From Sediminihabitans luteus (GTDB taxonomy: Bacteria > Actinomycetota > Actinomycetes > Actinomycetales > Cellulomonadaceae): a DNA stretch of 64,000 bases. The position numbers were made by a program, and so were the translations under genes. Shown here piece after piece: positions 25,868 to 34,497 of the stretch; within the stretch, counting starts at the first letter, position 1, and each line of letters opens with the position of its first letter. The notes under the pieces are model-generated. The model was not told where the DNA came from and did no database searches. It was given only the letters and a program-made list of their open reading frames with translations. The DNA lies in the NCBI RefSeq assembly GCF_002797595.1, contig NZ_PGFE01000001.1, forward strand, positions 1,054,001 to 1,118,000. Reading direction: 5' to 3'.

Positions 25868-25970
25868 GGTACCCGATCCGGACACCTCCTGGGTGCGCGG
25901 GGACCGATCTCGGGCGGACTTGTGCGGATCTCGTGAGAGGCCCGCCCAGCGGCGTCCGAGGCCCCGGTGC

Positions 25971-25982
25971 TATAACCGGGTG
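25971..25982 (+). promoter_or_regulatory. Leaderless promoter of the CPBP protease
   Basis: TATAAC (25971-25976) then 6 bases then GTG at 25983. It selects this start over the longer in-frame ATG at 25893. Confidence 0.55.
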
Positions 25983-26825
25983 GTGCCCGACGACGCCCCC
26001 TCCCCCGGTCCCGTGCCCGCCGTCGGGCGGGCGCCCGGGTCGCGCCCGGGGACGCTCACGGGCGAGCCCCGCCGCCGCGTCACCGCGGAGATCTGGATCG
26101 TCCTCGGGCTGAGCCTCGGGCAGTCGGCGGTGTACGCGCTCGTGAACATCGTCGCCCGGCTCTCGGCACAGACGCCGCTCGCCGAGCAGTCGACCCAGCT
26201 CAACCCGACGCGCTCGCCGCGCCCGTACCTCGACCTGACGTACCAGCTGCTCGGCATCGGTTTCGCGCTCGTGCCCGTCGCGCTCGCGCTGTACCTGCTC
26301 GCGGGCCGTGGGCGTTCGGTGCGCGCCGCGCTCGGCCTCGACGCGAGCCGCCCGGGGCGCGACATCGCGTGGGGGTTCGCCCTCGCGGCGGCGATCGGCA
26401 TCCCGGGGCTCGGCTTCTACCTGCTCGGGCGCGCGATCGGCATCACGGTCGAGGTCCAGGCGTCGGGGCTCGACGCGTACTGGTGGACCGTGCCCGTGCT
26501 GATCCTCTCGGCCCTCCAGAACGCGCTGCTCGAGGAGGTGATCGTCGTCGGCTACCTGTACGAGCGGCTCACCGACCTGCGCTGGTCGCGCGTGAGGTTC
26601 GTCGTCGCGAGCTCGCTGCTTCGCGGCTCGTACCACCTGTACCAGGGCATCGGCCCCGCGATCGGCAACGTCGTCATGGGCGTCGTCTTCTCGTGGTTCT
26701 ACACCTCGCGCTGGGGACGACGCCGCGTGCTGCCGCTCGTCGTCGCGCACACGCTCCTCGACGTGGTCGCGTTCGTCGGGTACGCGCTGCTGCCCGAGGG
26801 CGCGAAGGACTGGCTCGGGCTCTGA
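25983..26825 (+). CDS. CPBP-family intramembrane metalloprotease
   Basis: 280 residues with about seven hydrophobic helices after a Pro-rich start. The glutamate pair EEVIVVGYLYERL (motif 1), RGSYHLYQG (motif 2 histidine) and the C-terminal HTLLDVVAF mark the CAAX-protease/bacteriocin-processing (Abi) family. Such proteins cleave substrates within or near the membrane; some give bacteriocin self-immunity. The substrate is unknown. The GTG start is fixed by the promoter 6 bases upstream. Its stop is 4 bp from the stop of the convergent HdeD-like gene. Confidence 0.9.
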   Translation: MPDDAPSPGPVPAVGRAPGSRPGTLTGEPRRRVTAEIWIVLGLSLGQSAVYALVNIVARLSAQTPLAEQSTQLNPTRSPRPYLDLTYQLLGIGFALVPVALALYLLAGRGRSVRAALGLDASRPGRDIAWGFALAAAIGIPGLGFYLLGRAIGITVEVQASGLDAYWWTVPVLILSALQNALLEEVIVVGYLYERLTDLRWSRVRFVVASSLLRGSYHLYQGIGPAIGNVVMGVVFSWFYTSRWGRRRVLPLVVAHTLLDVVAFVGYALLPEGAKDWLGL

Positions 26826-26829
26826 GCCG

Positions 26830-27741
26830 TCAGGCGCCCGGACCGCGCCCGGGCTCGCTGCCGGACGGCGCGGGGCCCGGTTCCGTCGTCGATCCGGCGT
26901 CGGGCGTCGGGCCGGAGGTCGGGTCGGTCAAAGGACCGGTGCTCGACCCGTCCGGAGCGGTGGTCCGTGCCGGACCGGGAGCGTCCGTCGTCCGCACCTC
27001 CTCGACGGGCGTCGGCTCCGGGGTCACCTTCCGGTCCGGCGCCGCCGCGACCCTCGGCTGCTCGACCACGGGCGCGTCGGCCGCCGCCCCGAGCACGGAC
27101 CCGCCGGTCACGACGACGCCCGCGGCCTCGGCCTGCGCGCGCAGGTCGCGCAGCTCGACCGCGATCGAACGGACCGCGAAGCCCGAGACCACGAGGATCG
27201 CGCCCATGACCACGGCGTACAGGCTCACGACGACGCACACGAACACGAGGCCCGAGTCGGCGAGCCGCTGCGTCAGGAGCGTCAGCCCGAACACGGTCGA
27301 CACGACGCCGAGCACGAGCATCCACGACGCGGCGAGGTCACGGTTGCGACCCAGGAACGCGGCCCCCACGATCGCCGTGATGCCGAGCACGAGGATCCAG
27401 CACACCGCGACGTAGTAGATCGCGGTGGGCGTGATCGAGGGCCACAGCACGAACGTCGCGGCGAACACGACGTCGACCGCGGCCTGCACGAGCCACCACA
27501 CCGAGCCGAGCTGCTTGCGCTGCACCGCACCCTGGAGCGCGAGCAGCAGCCCGTCGACGAGCAGGAACCCGCCGAGGATCCACGGCACCGCGTCGAGGGT
27601 CTGGAACGGGTCGAGCAGCAGCACGAGCCCGAGCACCACGAGCACGAGCCCGCGCAGCACGGGCATCCACCACACGCGCCGGAACGCGCGCGGCGTCGGT
27701 GCGGGGTCGGCCGCCGGGGAGTGCCCTCGTTCGCGTGCCAT
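26830..27741 (-). CDS. HdeD/DUF308-like membrane protein with long polar tail
   Basis: 303 residues. Six helices in two blocks (VLRGLVLVVLGLVLLLDP, AVPWILGGFLLVDGLLLALQG, then four more to about residue 195) match the DUF308 pattern. A Pro/Thr-rich acidic tail (about 205-303) has no domain. The ATG at 27741 (MARERGHSPAAD) is chosen over longer frames because upstream sequence is basic and unconserved. It is the second DUF308 protein in the window; the role is unknown. Confidence 0.78.
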   Translation of the reverse strand: MARERGHSPAADPAPTPRAFRRVWWMPVLRGLVLVVLGLVLLLDPFQTLDAVPWILGGFLLVDGLLLALQGAVQRKQLGSVWWLVQAAVDVVFAATFVLWPSITPTAIYYVAVCWILVLGITAIVGAAFLGRNRDLAASWMLVLGVVSTVFGLTLLTQRLADSGLVFVCVVVSLYAVVMGAILVVSGFAVRSIAVELRDLRAQAEAAGVVVTGGSVLGAAADAPVVEQPRVAAAPDRKVTPEPTPVEEVRTTDAPGPARTTAPDGSSTGPLTDPTSGPTPDAGSTTEPGPAPSGSEPGRGPGA

Positions 27742-27929
27742 CGTCGCCACCGTCCTGTCGTCGCGGGTCCGACGCCACCGGGCGCCGTCCTCCCACCTTG
27801 GCAGGACGGACCGCGGGTCGCGCGGCCAGCGCCCGGAGCGCCCGACCCGCACGAGCCCGTGTCCGAACCGTGACGTGCCGTGCGTCTCACACGCCGCCCC
27901 GACGCCCGGTGGACGGGCCGTGCGCGGCC

Positions 27930-27941
27930 TAGACTCGCCGC
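27930..27941 (+). promoter_or_regulatory. Leaderless promoter of the flippase-like gene
   Basis: TAGACT (27930-27935), 6 bases, ATG at 27942. It is the same box as at 12186. Confidence 0.6.
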
Positions 27942-30686
27942 ATGTCCCCGCGCGAGCCTGCCTCCGGCGTGGTCGACGGCGCCGGGGCGATCGTGCCCGC
28001 GCCGCCGCCGGGCACGGACGTGCCCTTGTTCGCCGCGCGCGTGCACGAGCCCGACCCCGAGCCAGCCCGCCCGGACGACGAAGGCCTGGTCCGCGTCGTC
28101 GACACGGCCGAGGCGCGCATGCGGCACCCGTCCGACCTGCTCGCCATCGTGCTCGCCGCGCTCGGCGTGGTCGTGGTGCTGCTCGCCTCGGTGTACGCGC
28201 ACGGCACGACCGTCGGCGTGACGGAGGACGTGCGCGGGTTCTCGCAGCTCCTCGCGCAGGTGCTCGTGATCCCCGTCGCGGTGCTCCAGCTCCTGGTCAC
28301 GGTGTTCGCGCCCGCGGCCGTGCTGATCGAGCTCGGGATCCGCCGACTCGGCCGGCAGATCATCGAGGCCATCAGCGCGGCGGCGCTCGCGTTCGTGCTC
28401 GGCGCCCTCGTGGCCGCGGCCGTGATCTGGTGGGGATCCGACTCGCTCGTCGACGGCCTCTCGGTCGGCTACGGCACCGCCGCCGCGCTCGCGCTGCCCG
28501 TCTACCCCGCGGCGGTCGCGGCGCTGCTCACCGTCGCGGGCCCGCGCACCCGACGCCGCACGGTCGCGTGGTCCTGGAACCTGCTGTTCTTCACGTTCTT
28601 CGTCCTCATCATCACGAACACGGTCTCGTTGCCCGGCGTGTTCGTCGCGCTGCTCGTCGGTCGCGTCGCCGGGTACACCGTGCGCTACGTCTCGGGCGTG
28701 CGCTCCGAGCGCGCGTTCGACGGCGACCTCGTGACCGCGATCCGCCGGGCCGGCTTCACGCCGTCCGTGGTCGTGCGCGTGCGCGACCTGTCGGACGACG
28801 CGGAGCGCGCGGTCGCGGAGACCGACCCGATCTCGGACGTCGCGGCCGACGGCGAGGTCGTCGCCGCGCTGCACGTCGACCCCGTGCACCGCGACGGCGC
28901 CGAGCACCTCGTGTCGGTGACCGAGGACGCCTCGATCGCCCCCGACCTCCTGCCCGCCGACCGCCGCGACGACCCGGCCGACACGACGTCGTCCGACGCC
29001 GCGGCCATCGCCCTGAGCCGGGCGGGCGACTCCCGGGTCTACGCGATGTTCACGCCGTACGGGGTGCGGCGCGACGTCGTCGTGCTCGACGGCGACCGCG
29101 TGGTCGTCGGGTTCCTGACCCGCCTGTGGCGCGCGCTGCGCCTGCGCGGCGTCGAGGGGCGCAACACGATCAACCTGCGCTCGGTCGCCGAGCGCAACGC
29201 CCTGCTCTCGTACGCGGCCACCGCGGCCGGCGTCCGCACGCCGCGGCTGCTCGGCATCGGGGAGGCCGCCGACTCGATGGTGCTCGTCCAGGAGCACTCG
29301 GCCGGGGCGGTCTCCCTGCGCGACCTGCCCGCCGAGCGGCTCACCGACGAGGTGCTCGCCGAGGTGTGGCGCCAGCTGCGGACCGCGCACTCCGCCGGGC
29401 TCGCGCACCGCGCGCTCACCTCAGACGTCCTGCTCGTCGGCGAGTCGACCGCGAGCGCCCCCGAGGTGTGGATCACGGGCTGGGACCAGGGCGACATCGC
29501 GTCGAGCGAGCTCGCGCGGCGCATGGACCTGACGCAGATGGTCGCGCTGCTCGCGCTGCGCGTGGGCGCGCCGCGCGCGGTCGCCTCGGCGGTCGAGGTG
29601 CTGCCGGACGACGACATCGCCGCGATCGGCCCGCTCCTGCAGCCGGTCGCGCTGCCGCGCACGACGCGCGACGAGATCCGGCGCGACAAGTCGCTGCTCA
29701 AGGACCTGCGCTCGGCGCTCGTCGAACGGCTGCCCGAGGCGGTGATCGAGCCCGAGCAGATCGAGCGGTTCGGCACCCGGCGCATCGTCACGCTGACCCT
29801 CACGATCGTCGTGGTCGTCGTCGTGGTCACGACGTTCAACTTCGACCAGATCGCCTCGGCCGTGAGCGAGGCGAACCCGTGGTGGGCGGTCGCGTCGTTC
29901 GTGCTCGGCCTGTTCACGTGGCTCGGCGCGGCGTTCACGCTCGTCGCGTTCGCGCCCGTGCGGCTGCCGATGTTCCGGGCCATCGCCAAGCAGGCGGCCG
30001 CGTCGTTCGTCGCGCTCGCCGCGCCGGCGGGCGTCGGTGCGGCGGCCCTCGACCTGCGGATGCTCACCCGGCGCGGGGTCACGATGTCGCTGTCGGTCGC
30101 GACCGTCGCGGTGATCCAGCTCAGCCAGTTCGTCGTGACAATCGCGATGCTGCTGCTGCTCATGGTCACCACGGGCAAGGGCGACGGGCTCGTCGAGCTG
30201 CCGTCGACCACGGTCCTGCTCGCGATCGGCGGCGTCGCGCTGCTCGTCGTCGCTACCCTGCTGATCCCCGGGGTCCGGGTGTGGGTGCTGCGCAAGATCC
30301 GCCCGACGCTCCGGCAGGTCTGGCCCGCACTGAGCGCGATCCTGGGCCAGCCCAAGCGGCTCGCGTTCGGCATGCTCGGCAACGTCATCCAGGCGCTGAG
30401 CTACGTGCTCGCGTTCGACGCGGCGCTCCAGGCGTTCAACGTCGACCTCACGCTCGTCGACGTGTCGATCATCTACCTCGTGGGCAACACGGCGGGCGCG
30501 CTCGTGCCGACGCCGGGCGGCATCGGCACGATCGAGCTCGCGCTCACGGGTGGTCTGACCGCCGCAGGCGTCCCGGCGGGCGTCGCACTCTCGGCGACCG
30601 TCGTGTTCCGCGTCGCGACCTACTGGGCGCGCATCCCGATCGGGTGGGTCGCGATGCGGTACCTGCAAAAGGTCAACGACCTGTAG
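27942..30686 (+). CDS. Flippase-like (UPF0104/MprF-N) protein with kinase-like middle domain
   Basis: 914 residues. The N-terminal part has a soluble start, then about six TM helices (65-270). The middle (about 275-605) is cytosolic and protein-kinase-like: VAERNALLSYAATAAGVRTPRLLG resembles the N-lobe helix, VLVQEHSAGAVSLRDL the hinge, and LRTAHSAGLAHRALTSDVLLV the catalytic-loop region with HRAL instead of HxD, so it may be a pseudokinase. The C-terminal third (about 620-914) is the lysylphosphatidylglycerol synthase TM region, with VPTPGGIGTIELALTGGL. Such proteins move or sense lipid-linked molecules. The substrate is not known. Confidence 0.85.
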   Translation: MSPREPASGVVDGAGAIVPAPPPGTDVPLFAARVHEPDPEPARPDDEGLVRVVDTAEARMRHPSDLLAIVLAALGVVVVLLASVYAHGTTVGVTEDVRGFSQLLAQVLVIPVAVLQLLVTVFAPAAVLIELGIRRLGRQIIEAISAAALAFVLGALVAAAVIWWGSDSLVDGLSVGYGTAAALALPVYPAAVAALLTVAGPRTRRRTVAWSWNLLFFTFFVLIITNTVSLPGVFVALLVGRVAGYTVRYVSGVRSERAFDGDLVTAIRRAGFTPSVVVRVRDLSDDAERAVAETDPISDVAADGEVVAALHVDPVHRDGAEHLVSVTEDASIAPDLLPADRRDDPADTTSSDAAAIALSRAGDSRVYAMFTPYGVRRDVVVLDGDRVVVGFLTRLWRALRLRGVEGRNTINLRSVAERNALLSYAATAAGVRTPRLLGIGEAADSMVLVQEHSAGAVSLRDLPAERLTDEVLAEVWRQLRTAHSAGLAHRALTSDVLLVGESTASAPEVWITGWDQGDIASSELARRMDLTQMVALLALRVGAPRAVASAVEVLPDDDIAAIGPLLQPVALPRTTRDEIRRDKSLLKDLRSALVERLPEAVIEPEQIERFGTRRIVTLTLTIVVVVVVVTTFNFDQIASAVSEANPWWAVASFVLGLFTWLGAAFTLVAFAPVRLPMFRAIAKQAAASFVALAAPAGVGAAALDLRMLTRRGVTMSLSVATVAVIQLSQFVVTIAMLLLLMVTTGKGDGLVELPSTTVLLAIGGVALLVVATLLIPGVRVWVLRKIRPTLRQVWPALSAILGQPKRLAFGMLGNVIQALSYVLAFDAALQAFNVDLTLVDVSIIYLVGNTAGALVPTPGGIGTIELALTGGLTAAGVPAGVALSATVVFRVATYWARIPIGWVAMRYLQKVNDL

Positions 30687-30687
30687 C

Positions 30688-30780
30688 CCTGTCGTCCGTC
30701 GGGCCTGTCGTCCGTCGGGCCCGTCGCCCGCCGGGCCCGTCGCCCGCCGACCCTGTCGTCCGCCGACCCTGTCGCCGAGG
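30688..30780. repeat. 16-bp tandem repeat, five copies plus a part
   Basis: The unit CCTGTCGTCCGTCGGG is repeated at 30688, 30704, 30720, 30736 and 30752, with a broken sixth at 30768. Copies 3-5 differ by C/T changes that keep the register. It begins one base after the stop of the flippase-like gene and ends about 60 bp before the next gene. Confidence 0.85.
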
Positions 30781-30841
30781 CCACACCCCGGACCCCCGCG
30801 GACCAGCCGCGAGCAACCGCGCGTCGTGCGACGCTCGATGC

Positions 30842-31867
30842 ATGGACATCCCCACGCAGAGCACGCGCGTGCTGCTGAACGCACGGCCCACCGGCCGGCC
30901 CACGCACGCGGACTTCCAGGTCGAGACCGTCGACCTCCCCCCTCTCGCGACCGGCCAGGTGCGCGTCGTCAACGAGTTCTGCTCGGTCGACCCGTACATG
31001 CGCGGCCGCATGAACGACGTGAAGTCGTACGTCCCGCCGTTCGCCCTGGGCGAGCCCCTCGTCGGCGCGGCCGTGGGCCGCGTCGTCGCGTCCGAGGCCG
31101 ACGACGTCGCCGTCGGTGACGTCGTGCTGCACGGCGACGGGTGGCGCGACGTCGCCCAGCTCGACGCGGCCGCCGTCCGCGTCGTCGAGGAGGTGCCGGG
31201 CGTCCCGACGTCCGCGTTCCTCGGGATTCTCGGCATGACCGGTCTGACGGCGTGGGTCGGGCTCACGCAGATCGCGCGGTTCCGCGAGGGCGACGCCGTG
31301 CTCGTCTCGGGTGCCGCGGGTGCGGTCGGCTCGGCCGCCGGGCAGATCGCCCGCCTCAAGGGCGCGAGCCGCGTCGTCGGCAGCGCGGGCACGCCCGAGA
31401 AGGTCGCGGCGCTCGTCGAGCGGTACGGGTTCGACGCGGGCATCGACTACCGGGCCGCGCCGATCCGCAGCCAGCTGCCCGACGCCGCGCCCGACGGCAT
31501 CGACGTGTACTTCGACAACGTGGGCGGCGACCACCTCGAGGCCGCCCTCGACGTCATGACCACCGGCGGCCGGGTCGCGCTGTGCGGCGCGATCTCCGCC
31601 TACAACGCGACCGAGCCGCAGCCCGGGCCCGACAACATGACGAACGTCGTGACGCGCAGCCTCACGCTCACGGGCTTCACGCTCGCCGCGTACCAGCACC
31701 ACATGCCCGAGTTCCTCGCCGAGGTCGGGCCGTGGGTGCGCTCGGGCGAGCTCGTGTTCGACGAGACCGTGGTCGACGCGGTCGGCGACGTGGGCCGCAC
31801 GGTCGACGCGTTCCTCGGCCTCCTCGACGGCGAGAACACCGGCAAGATGGTCGTGCGTACGGCCTGA
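30842..31867 (+). CDS. NADP-dependent MDR-family oxidoreductase
   Basis: 341 residues of the zinc-free medium-chain reductase family (leukotriene B4 dehydrogenase/CurA type). Motifs are DPYMRGRMNDVKSYVPPF, GMTGLTAWVGL, the nucleotide loop VSGAAGAVGSAAGQIARLKG and FDNVGGDHLEAAL. Members reduce the double bond of enals and enones using NADPH and help detoxify reactive aldehydes. ATG at 30842 has a weak leaderless-type box GACGCT 6 bases before. It seems to be a single-gene unit ending at a terminator shared with hup. Confidence 0.9.
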   Translation: MDIPTQSTRVLLNARPTGRPTHADFQVETVDLPPLATGQVRVVNEFCSVDPYMRGRMNDVKSYVPPFALGEPLVGAAVGRVVASEADDVAVGDVVLHGDGWRDVAQLDAAAVRVVEEVPGVPTSAFLGILGMTGLTAWVGLTQIARFREGDAVLVSGAAGAVGSAAGQIARLKGASRVVGSAGTPEKVAALVERYGFDAGIDYRAAPIRSQLPDAAPDGIDVYFDNVGGDHLEAALDVMTTGGRVALCGAISAYNATEPQPGPDNMTNVVTRSLTLTGFTLAAYQHHMPEFLAEVGPWVRSGELVFDETVVDAVGDVGRTVDAFLGLLDGENTGKMVVRTA

Positions 31868-31920
31868 CCAGCACCGCAGCCCGGAAGCGACAGGGCCGCC
31901 CGCGACGGGGACCGAACGCG

Positions 31921-31956
31921 ACAGGGCCCGGACCACCGAGGTGGTCCGGGCCCTGT
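31921..31956. terminator. Bidirectional terminator between oxidoreductase and hup
   Basis: Perfect 16-base arms ACAGGGCCCGGACCAC (31921-31936) and its complement (31941-31956) around a CGAG loop. It sits between convergent genes. There is no T-run, as is common in GC-rich actinobacteria. Confidence 0.8.
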
Positions 31957-32004
31957 GCGCTGACCGCCGGGGCGGTCGCTGCGGCGCTCAGCGCGCCGCG
32001 GACG

Positions 32005-32286
32005 TCACTTCTGGACGGCCTTCTTCAGCACGGAACCCGCGCTGACCTTCACGCCGTAGCCGGCCGGGATCGAGATCTCCTCGCCCGTGCGCGGGTTGCG
32101 GCCCGTGCGAGCGGCACGCTCGACACGCTCGACCGACAGCAGGCCCGTGACCTTGACGGCCTCGCCCTGCTCGAGCGACTCCACCAGGACAGCCTGGAGG
32201 GCGTCGACCGCAGCACCGGCGTCGACCTTCGACAGGCCGGCCTTCTCGGCGATGGCGGAAACCAGATCGGACTTGTTGAGCGCCAT
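32005..32286 (-). CDS. hup: DNA-binding protein HU
   Basis: 93 residues, the normal HU length. It starts MALNKSDLVSAIAEKAGLSK and has the DNA-arm signature GRNPRTGEEISIPAGYGVKV near residues 60-80. It bends and compacts DNA as a dimer. It lacks the long Lys/Ala-rich tail of mycobacterial and Streptomyces HU variants. The ATG follows AGAGAGG. The leader contains a small hairpin (CGCGGGC...GCCCGCG near 32315-32335) that could influence mRNA stability. It is a single-gene unit. Confidence 0.96.
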   Translation of the reverse strand: MALNKSDLVSAIAEKAGLSKVDAGAAVDALQAVLVESLEQGEAVKVTGLLSVERVERAARTGRNPRTGEEISIPAGYGVKVSAGSVLKKAVQK

Positions 32287-32465
32287 GGGGTTCCTCTCTC
32301 AGTTCACGCGGTCGCGGGCGGTTGCCCGCGTGCGTCGGGGACTACTGTGCCATTGAATGCGCCGACTTTCGGCACGAACACGGGCTTTCCCCGGCGATTC
32401 TGGGCGAGAAACGTCACTCACGCCCGTCGGGAGCCCTCGAACGGGCGTGCGGACGGCCCTCGCGG
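32287..32465 (-). promoter_or_regulatory. hup promoter and leader region
   Basis: This gap, from the hup start to the copC stop, is AT-richer than its flanks at 32340-32440. The leftward hup transcript must start here; a 7-base stem (CGCGGGC/GCCCGCG) lies near 32315-32335 in the probable leader. I cannot fix the -10 box. No other feature is seen. Confidence 0.35.
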
Positions 32466-33167
32466 TCAGGCCTGACCGCTCGCCGGGCCGTTGCCGCCCG
32501 TGAACCCGCGGTTGCGGCGCACCACGAGCAGCACCGTGACCAGCGCCGCGGCGAGCACCGCGGCGCCACCGATCAGGAGCGCGGTGGGCGCGCCGTCGTC
32601 GGTCGTGGCGGACGTGACCACGGCCTGCGCGCTCGGCGCGGTGTCGGTGGCCTCGCTCGCGGCGGCGTCGTCCGAGGCAGCGCCGTCCGAGGCGGCGTCG
32701 GTCGCGAGATCCGTCGCGACGTCCGAGGTCGCGGCCGGCTCCTGCGTCGCGACCGGGGCCGGCGCGTCGACCGTGAAGCTCAGCTCGCCGTCGATCGGGT
32801 GCCCGTCGCCCGAGACGACGCGCCACGCGACGTCGTACTCGCCGTTCGCGAGGTCGGCGGGCAGCGCCTGCGTCACGTCGATGCCCGAGACGGTGGGGGT
32901 CCCGTCGGTCACGGCGGTGCCCGACGCGTCGGTCACGACGATCTCGGGCGACACCTCGAGCACCTCCTCGTTGAACGTGAGCGTGATCGCGTCGGGGACG
33001 GCGGTCAGGGTCGAGCCGTCCGCGGGGTCGGCGCCCACGAGCTGGTCGTGCGCCTGCGCTGCGCCGGGCACGGCGAGCAGGAGCAGACCCGTGAGGGCGG
33101 CCGTGCCGAGTCCGGCGAGGGCGCGGCGGGCGGTCGCCGGGCGGGCGGGGAGGTTCTGGCGGGTCAT
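32466..33167 (-). CDS. copC: CopC-domain copper protein, membrane-anchored
   Basis: 233 residues. The signal peptide (about 1-40) ends AAQAHDQLVGADPADG, so the mature N-terminus begins AHDQL, placing the copper-ligand histidine at its second position as in CopC/PcoC. The beta-sandwich domain runs to about residue 140 and includes WRVVSGDGHPIDGELSFTV, with the second histidine. A Ser/Ala/Asp-rich linker leads to one C-terminal TM helix (about 198-220) and RRNR anchor. It acts outside the membrane in copper binding or uptake. It is co-oriented with the membrane protein 38 bp upstream, probably one operon. Confidence 0.9.
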   Translation of the reverse strand: MTRQNLPARPATARRALAGLGTAALTGLLLLAVPGAAQAHDQLVGADPADGSTLTAVPDAITLTFNEEVLEVSPEIVVTDASGTAVTDGTPTVSGIDVTQALPADLANGEYDVAWRVVSGDGHPIDGELSFTVDAPAPVATQEPAATSDVATDLATDAASDGAASDDAAASEATDTAPSAQAVVTSATTDDGAPTALLIGGAAVLAAALVTVLLVVRRNRGFTGGNGPASGQA

Positions 33168-33205
33168 CGGGATCCTTCGGTCAGGGTGCCCGGGCGTCGG
33201 GCAGG

Positions 33206-33865
33206 TCAGAGGGCGGGAGCGGGCGCGCGCGGCGGGCCCCGCACGAGCACGGCCGTGCGGGCGCGCACGAGGCGCGGCCGCTGCCGCACCCGCGCCCGCA
33301 ACACCGGGCGGACGACGCCGGGCGGGGTCGCGGCCGGGACGCGCAGTGCGATCCACGCCGCGAGGCCGCGCACCGCCTGCTCGCCGCGGGCGACGAGCAC
33401 CCCGGCGACGAGCGCGGCGACCGCGTGCGCGACGAGCATCGCCGCGGGGTCGCCGTGCGTGAGCATGCCGACCGGCGACGGCGCGCACACGGCCACGGGC
33501 GATCCTGCGCCCAGCGCCGTGCTCCCGGCCAGAGTGCTCCCGACCAGCGCCGTGCCCGCGTGCGCGGCGTGCGGGTCCGCGAGCCCGTCGGGTGCGCACG
33601 GCACCGCCCCGCCGAGCATGGACATCCCGCGGTGCAGCCCGGCCTGCCCCACGGCCAGGACGAGGACCAGCCGCGCGGCCGTCGTCGTCCACCGGGAGGC
33701 CGCGGCGACGACCGCGAGCGTGACCGCGGCGAGCGCGACCGCACCGACGACGCCCGGCAGCGTGCCGCCCGCGAGCACGTGGCCCGTCGCGGACAGCGCG
33801 AGCACGAGGGTCGCGACGACCGCGGTGCGCGCGAGGCGCAGCGGGCGGTCGAGGGTGGCGGGCAC
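33206..33865 (-). CDS. Membrane protein paired with CopC
   Basis: 219 residues with about five hydrophobic helices. His and Met residues lie near membrane faces (GLHRGMSMLGG, PHAAHAG, GMLTHGDPAAMLVAHAVAALVAG), consistent with metal transfer, and Cys in VPCAPDG and AVCAPSP. It is not a full CopD (too short, no clear CopD motif) but the pairing with CopC suggests a copper role. The GTG at 33865 is selected by TAGAGT 7 bases upstream. The C-terminal 35 residues are Arg-rich. Confidence 0.7.
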   Translation of the reverse strand: MPATLDRPLRLARTAVVATLVLALSATGHVLAGGTLPGVVGAVALAAVTLAVVAAASRWTTTAARLVLVLAVGQAGLHRGMSMLGGAVPCAPDGLADPHAAHAGTALVGSTLAGSTALGAGSPVAVCAPSPVGMLTHGDPAAMLVAHAVAALVAGVLVARGEQAVRGLAAWIALRVPAATPPGVVRPVLRARVRQRPRLVRARTAVLVRGPPRAPAPAL

Positions 33866-33878
33866 GGCGTCCACTCTA
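33866..33878 (-). promoter_or_regulatory. Leaderless promoter of the CopC operon
   Basis: Minus-strand TAGAGT (33873-33878), 7 bases, GTG at 33865. No ribosome-binding site is visible. Confidence 0.55.
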
Positions 33879-33888
33879 GGTGCCGCTC

Positions 33889-33956
33889 CACCCGCGATCG
33901 CGTGATCCGTCACGCGAATCGGCCCAGAACGGTGACAGATCGCGCGGTCGGCGGTG
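33889..33956. repeat. Palindromic intergenic element, copy B
   Basis: The left arm (33889-33913) and right arm (33932-33956) pair imperfectly. The right arm GTGACAGATCGCGCGGTCGG continues GCGGTG and differs from copy A by one base. It lies between the promoter of the CopC operon and the 3' end of the lipoprotein gene, both leftward, so it could terminate the lipoprotein transcript. Confidence 0.7.
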
Positions 33957-33970
33957 GGGGTCGGCGGGGG

Positions 33971-34423
33971 TCAGCCGCCCGTGGTCTCGAGCGGCGAGAC
34001 CGTGATCGTCTCGGGCTCCGACGTCCCGACGCTCACGTCGACCTTCCCGGCGGGCAGGTCGAGCGGCACCGGCACCGTGATCGACAGCGTGCCCGACGGC
34101 CCGGCGTCGGCCGTGCCGCCCGCGTACGTCTGCCCGTCGTGGTCGAACACGACCTCGAGCCCCTGCAGGGGATCTCCCGCGTCGCCGTCGGGGGTGTCGT
34201 CGCAGTCGCTCATGAACCCCTCGCCCGTGATCATCACGGACTCCCCCGGTGCCACGGCGCGGGGCTCGACCGTGATGCTGGGTGCCTCGCACGCCGCCGA
34301 GGCGCCGACGGTCGGCGTCGACGCGCACCCCGCGAGCAGCGCCGCGGTGACGATCCCGCCCGCGACGATCCCGCCCGCCACGAGCACGGCCGGTCGGTGC
34401 GGTGCTGCGCGTCGCGGGCTCAT
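33971..34423 (-). CDS. Putative lipoprotein
   Basis: 150 residues. A positively charged start (MSPRRAAPHRP), a hydrophobic stretch and the lipobox LLAGCAS at about residues 27-33 mark a type II signal peptide. The mature part is one Ig-like or IPT-like beta domain (ITVEPRAVAPGESVMITGEGFMSDC ... LSITVPVPLDLPAGKVDVSVG) with a possible disulphide. It is presumably anchored outside the membrane. The ATG at 34423 is preceded by CATGCT and 6 bases. The function is unknown. Confidence 0.75.
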   Translation of the reverse strand: MSPRRAAPHRPAVLVAGGIVAGGIVTAALLAGCASTPTVGASAACEAPSITVEPRAVAPGESVMITGEGFMSDCDDTPDGDAGDPLQGLEVVFDHDGQTYAGGTADAGPSGTLSITVPVPLDLPAGKVDVSVGTSEPETITVSPLETTGG

Positions 34424-34435
34424 GGGCCGAGCATG
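34424..34435 (-). promoter_or_regulatory. Possible leaderless promoter of the lipoprotein gene
   Basis: Minus-strand CATGCT (34430-34435) then 6 bases to ATG at 34423. The first base of the box is off consensus. Confidence 0.35.
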
Positions 34436-34497
34436 ACAGACCGACCGCGGCGGCGCCGTCCTGCACACGTCCAGGTCGAAGGAGTATGGATAGAGGT

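Noticed and set aside
30688-30780. CRISPR or iteron origin from 16-bp repeats
   Set aside because: There are no spacers, no Rep gene and no DnaA boxes; it is a plain tandem array after a stop codon.
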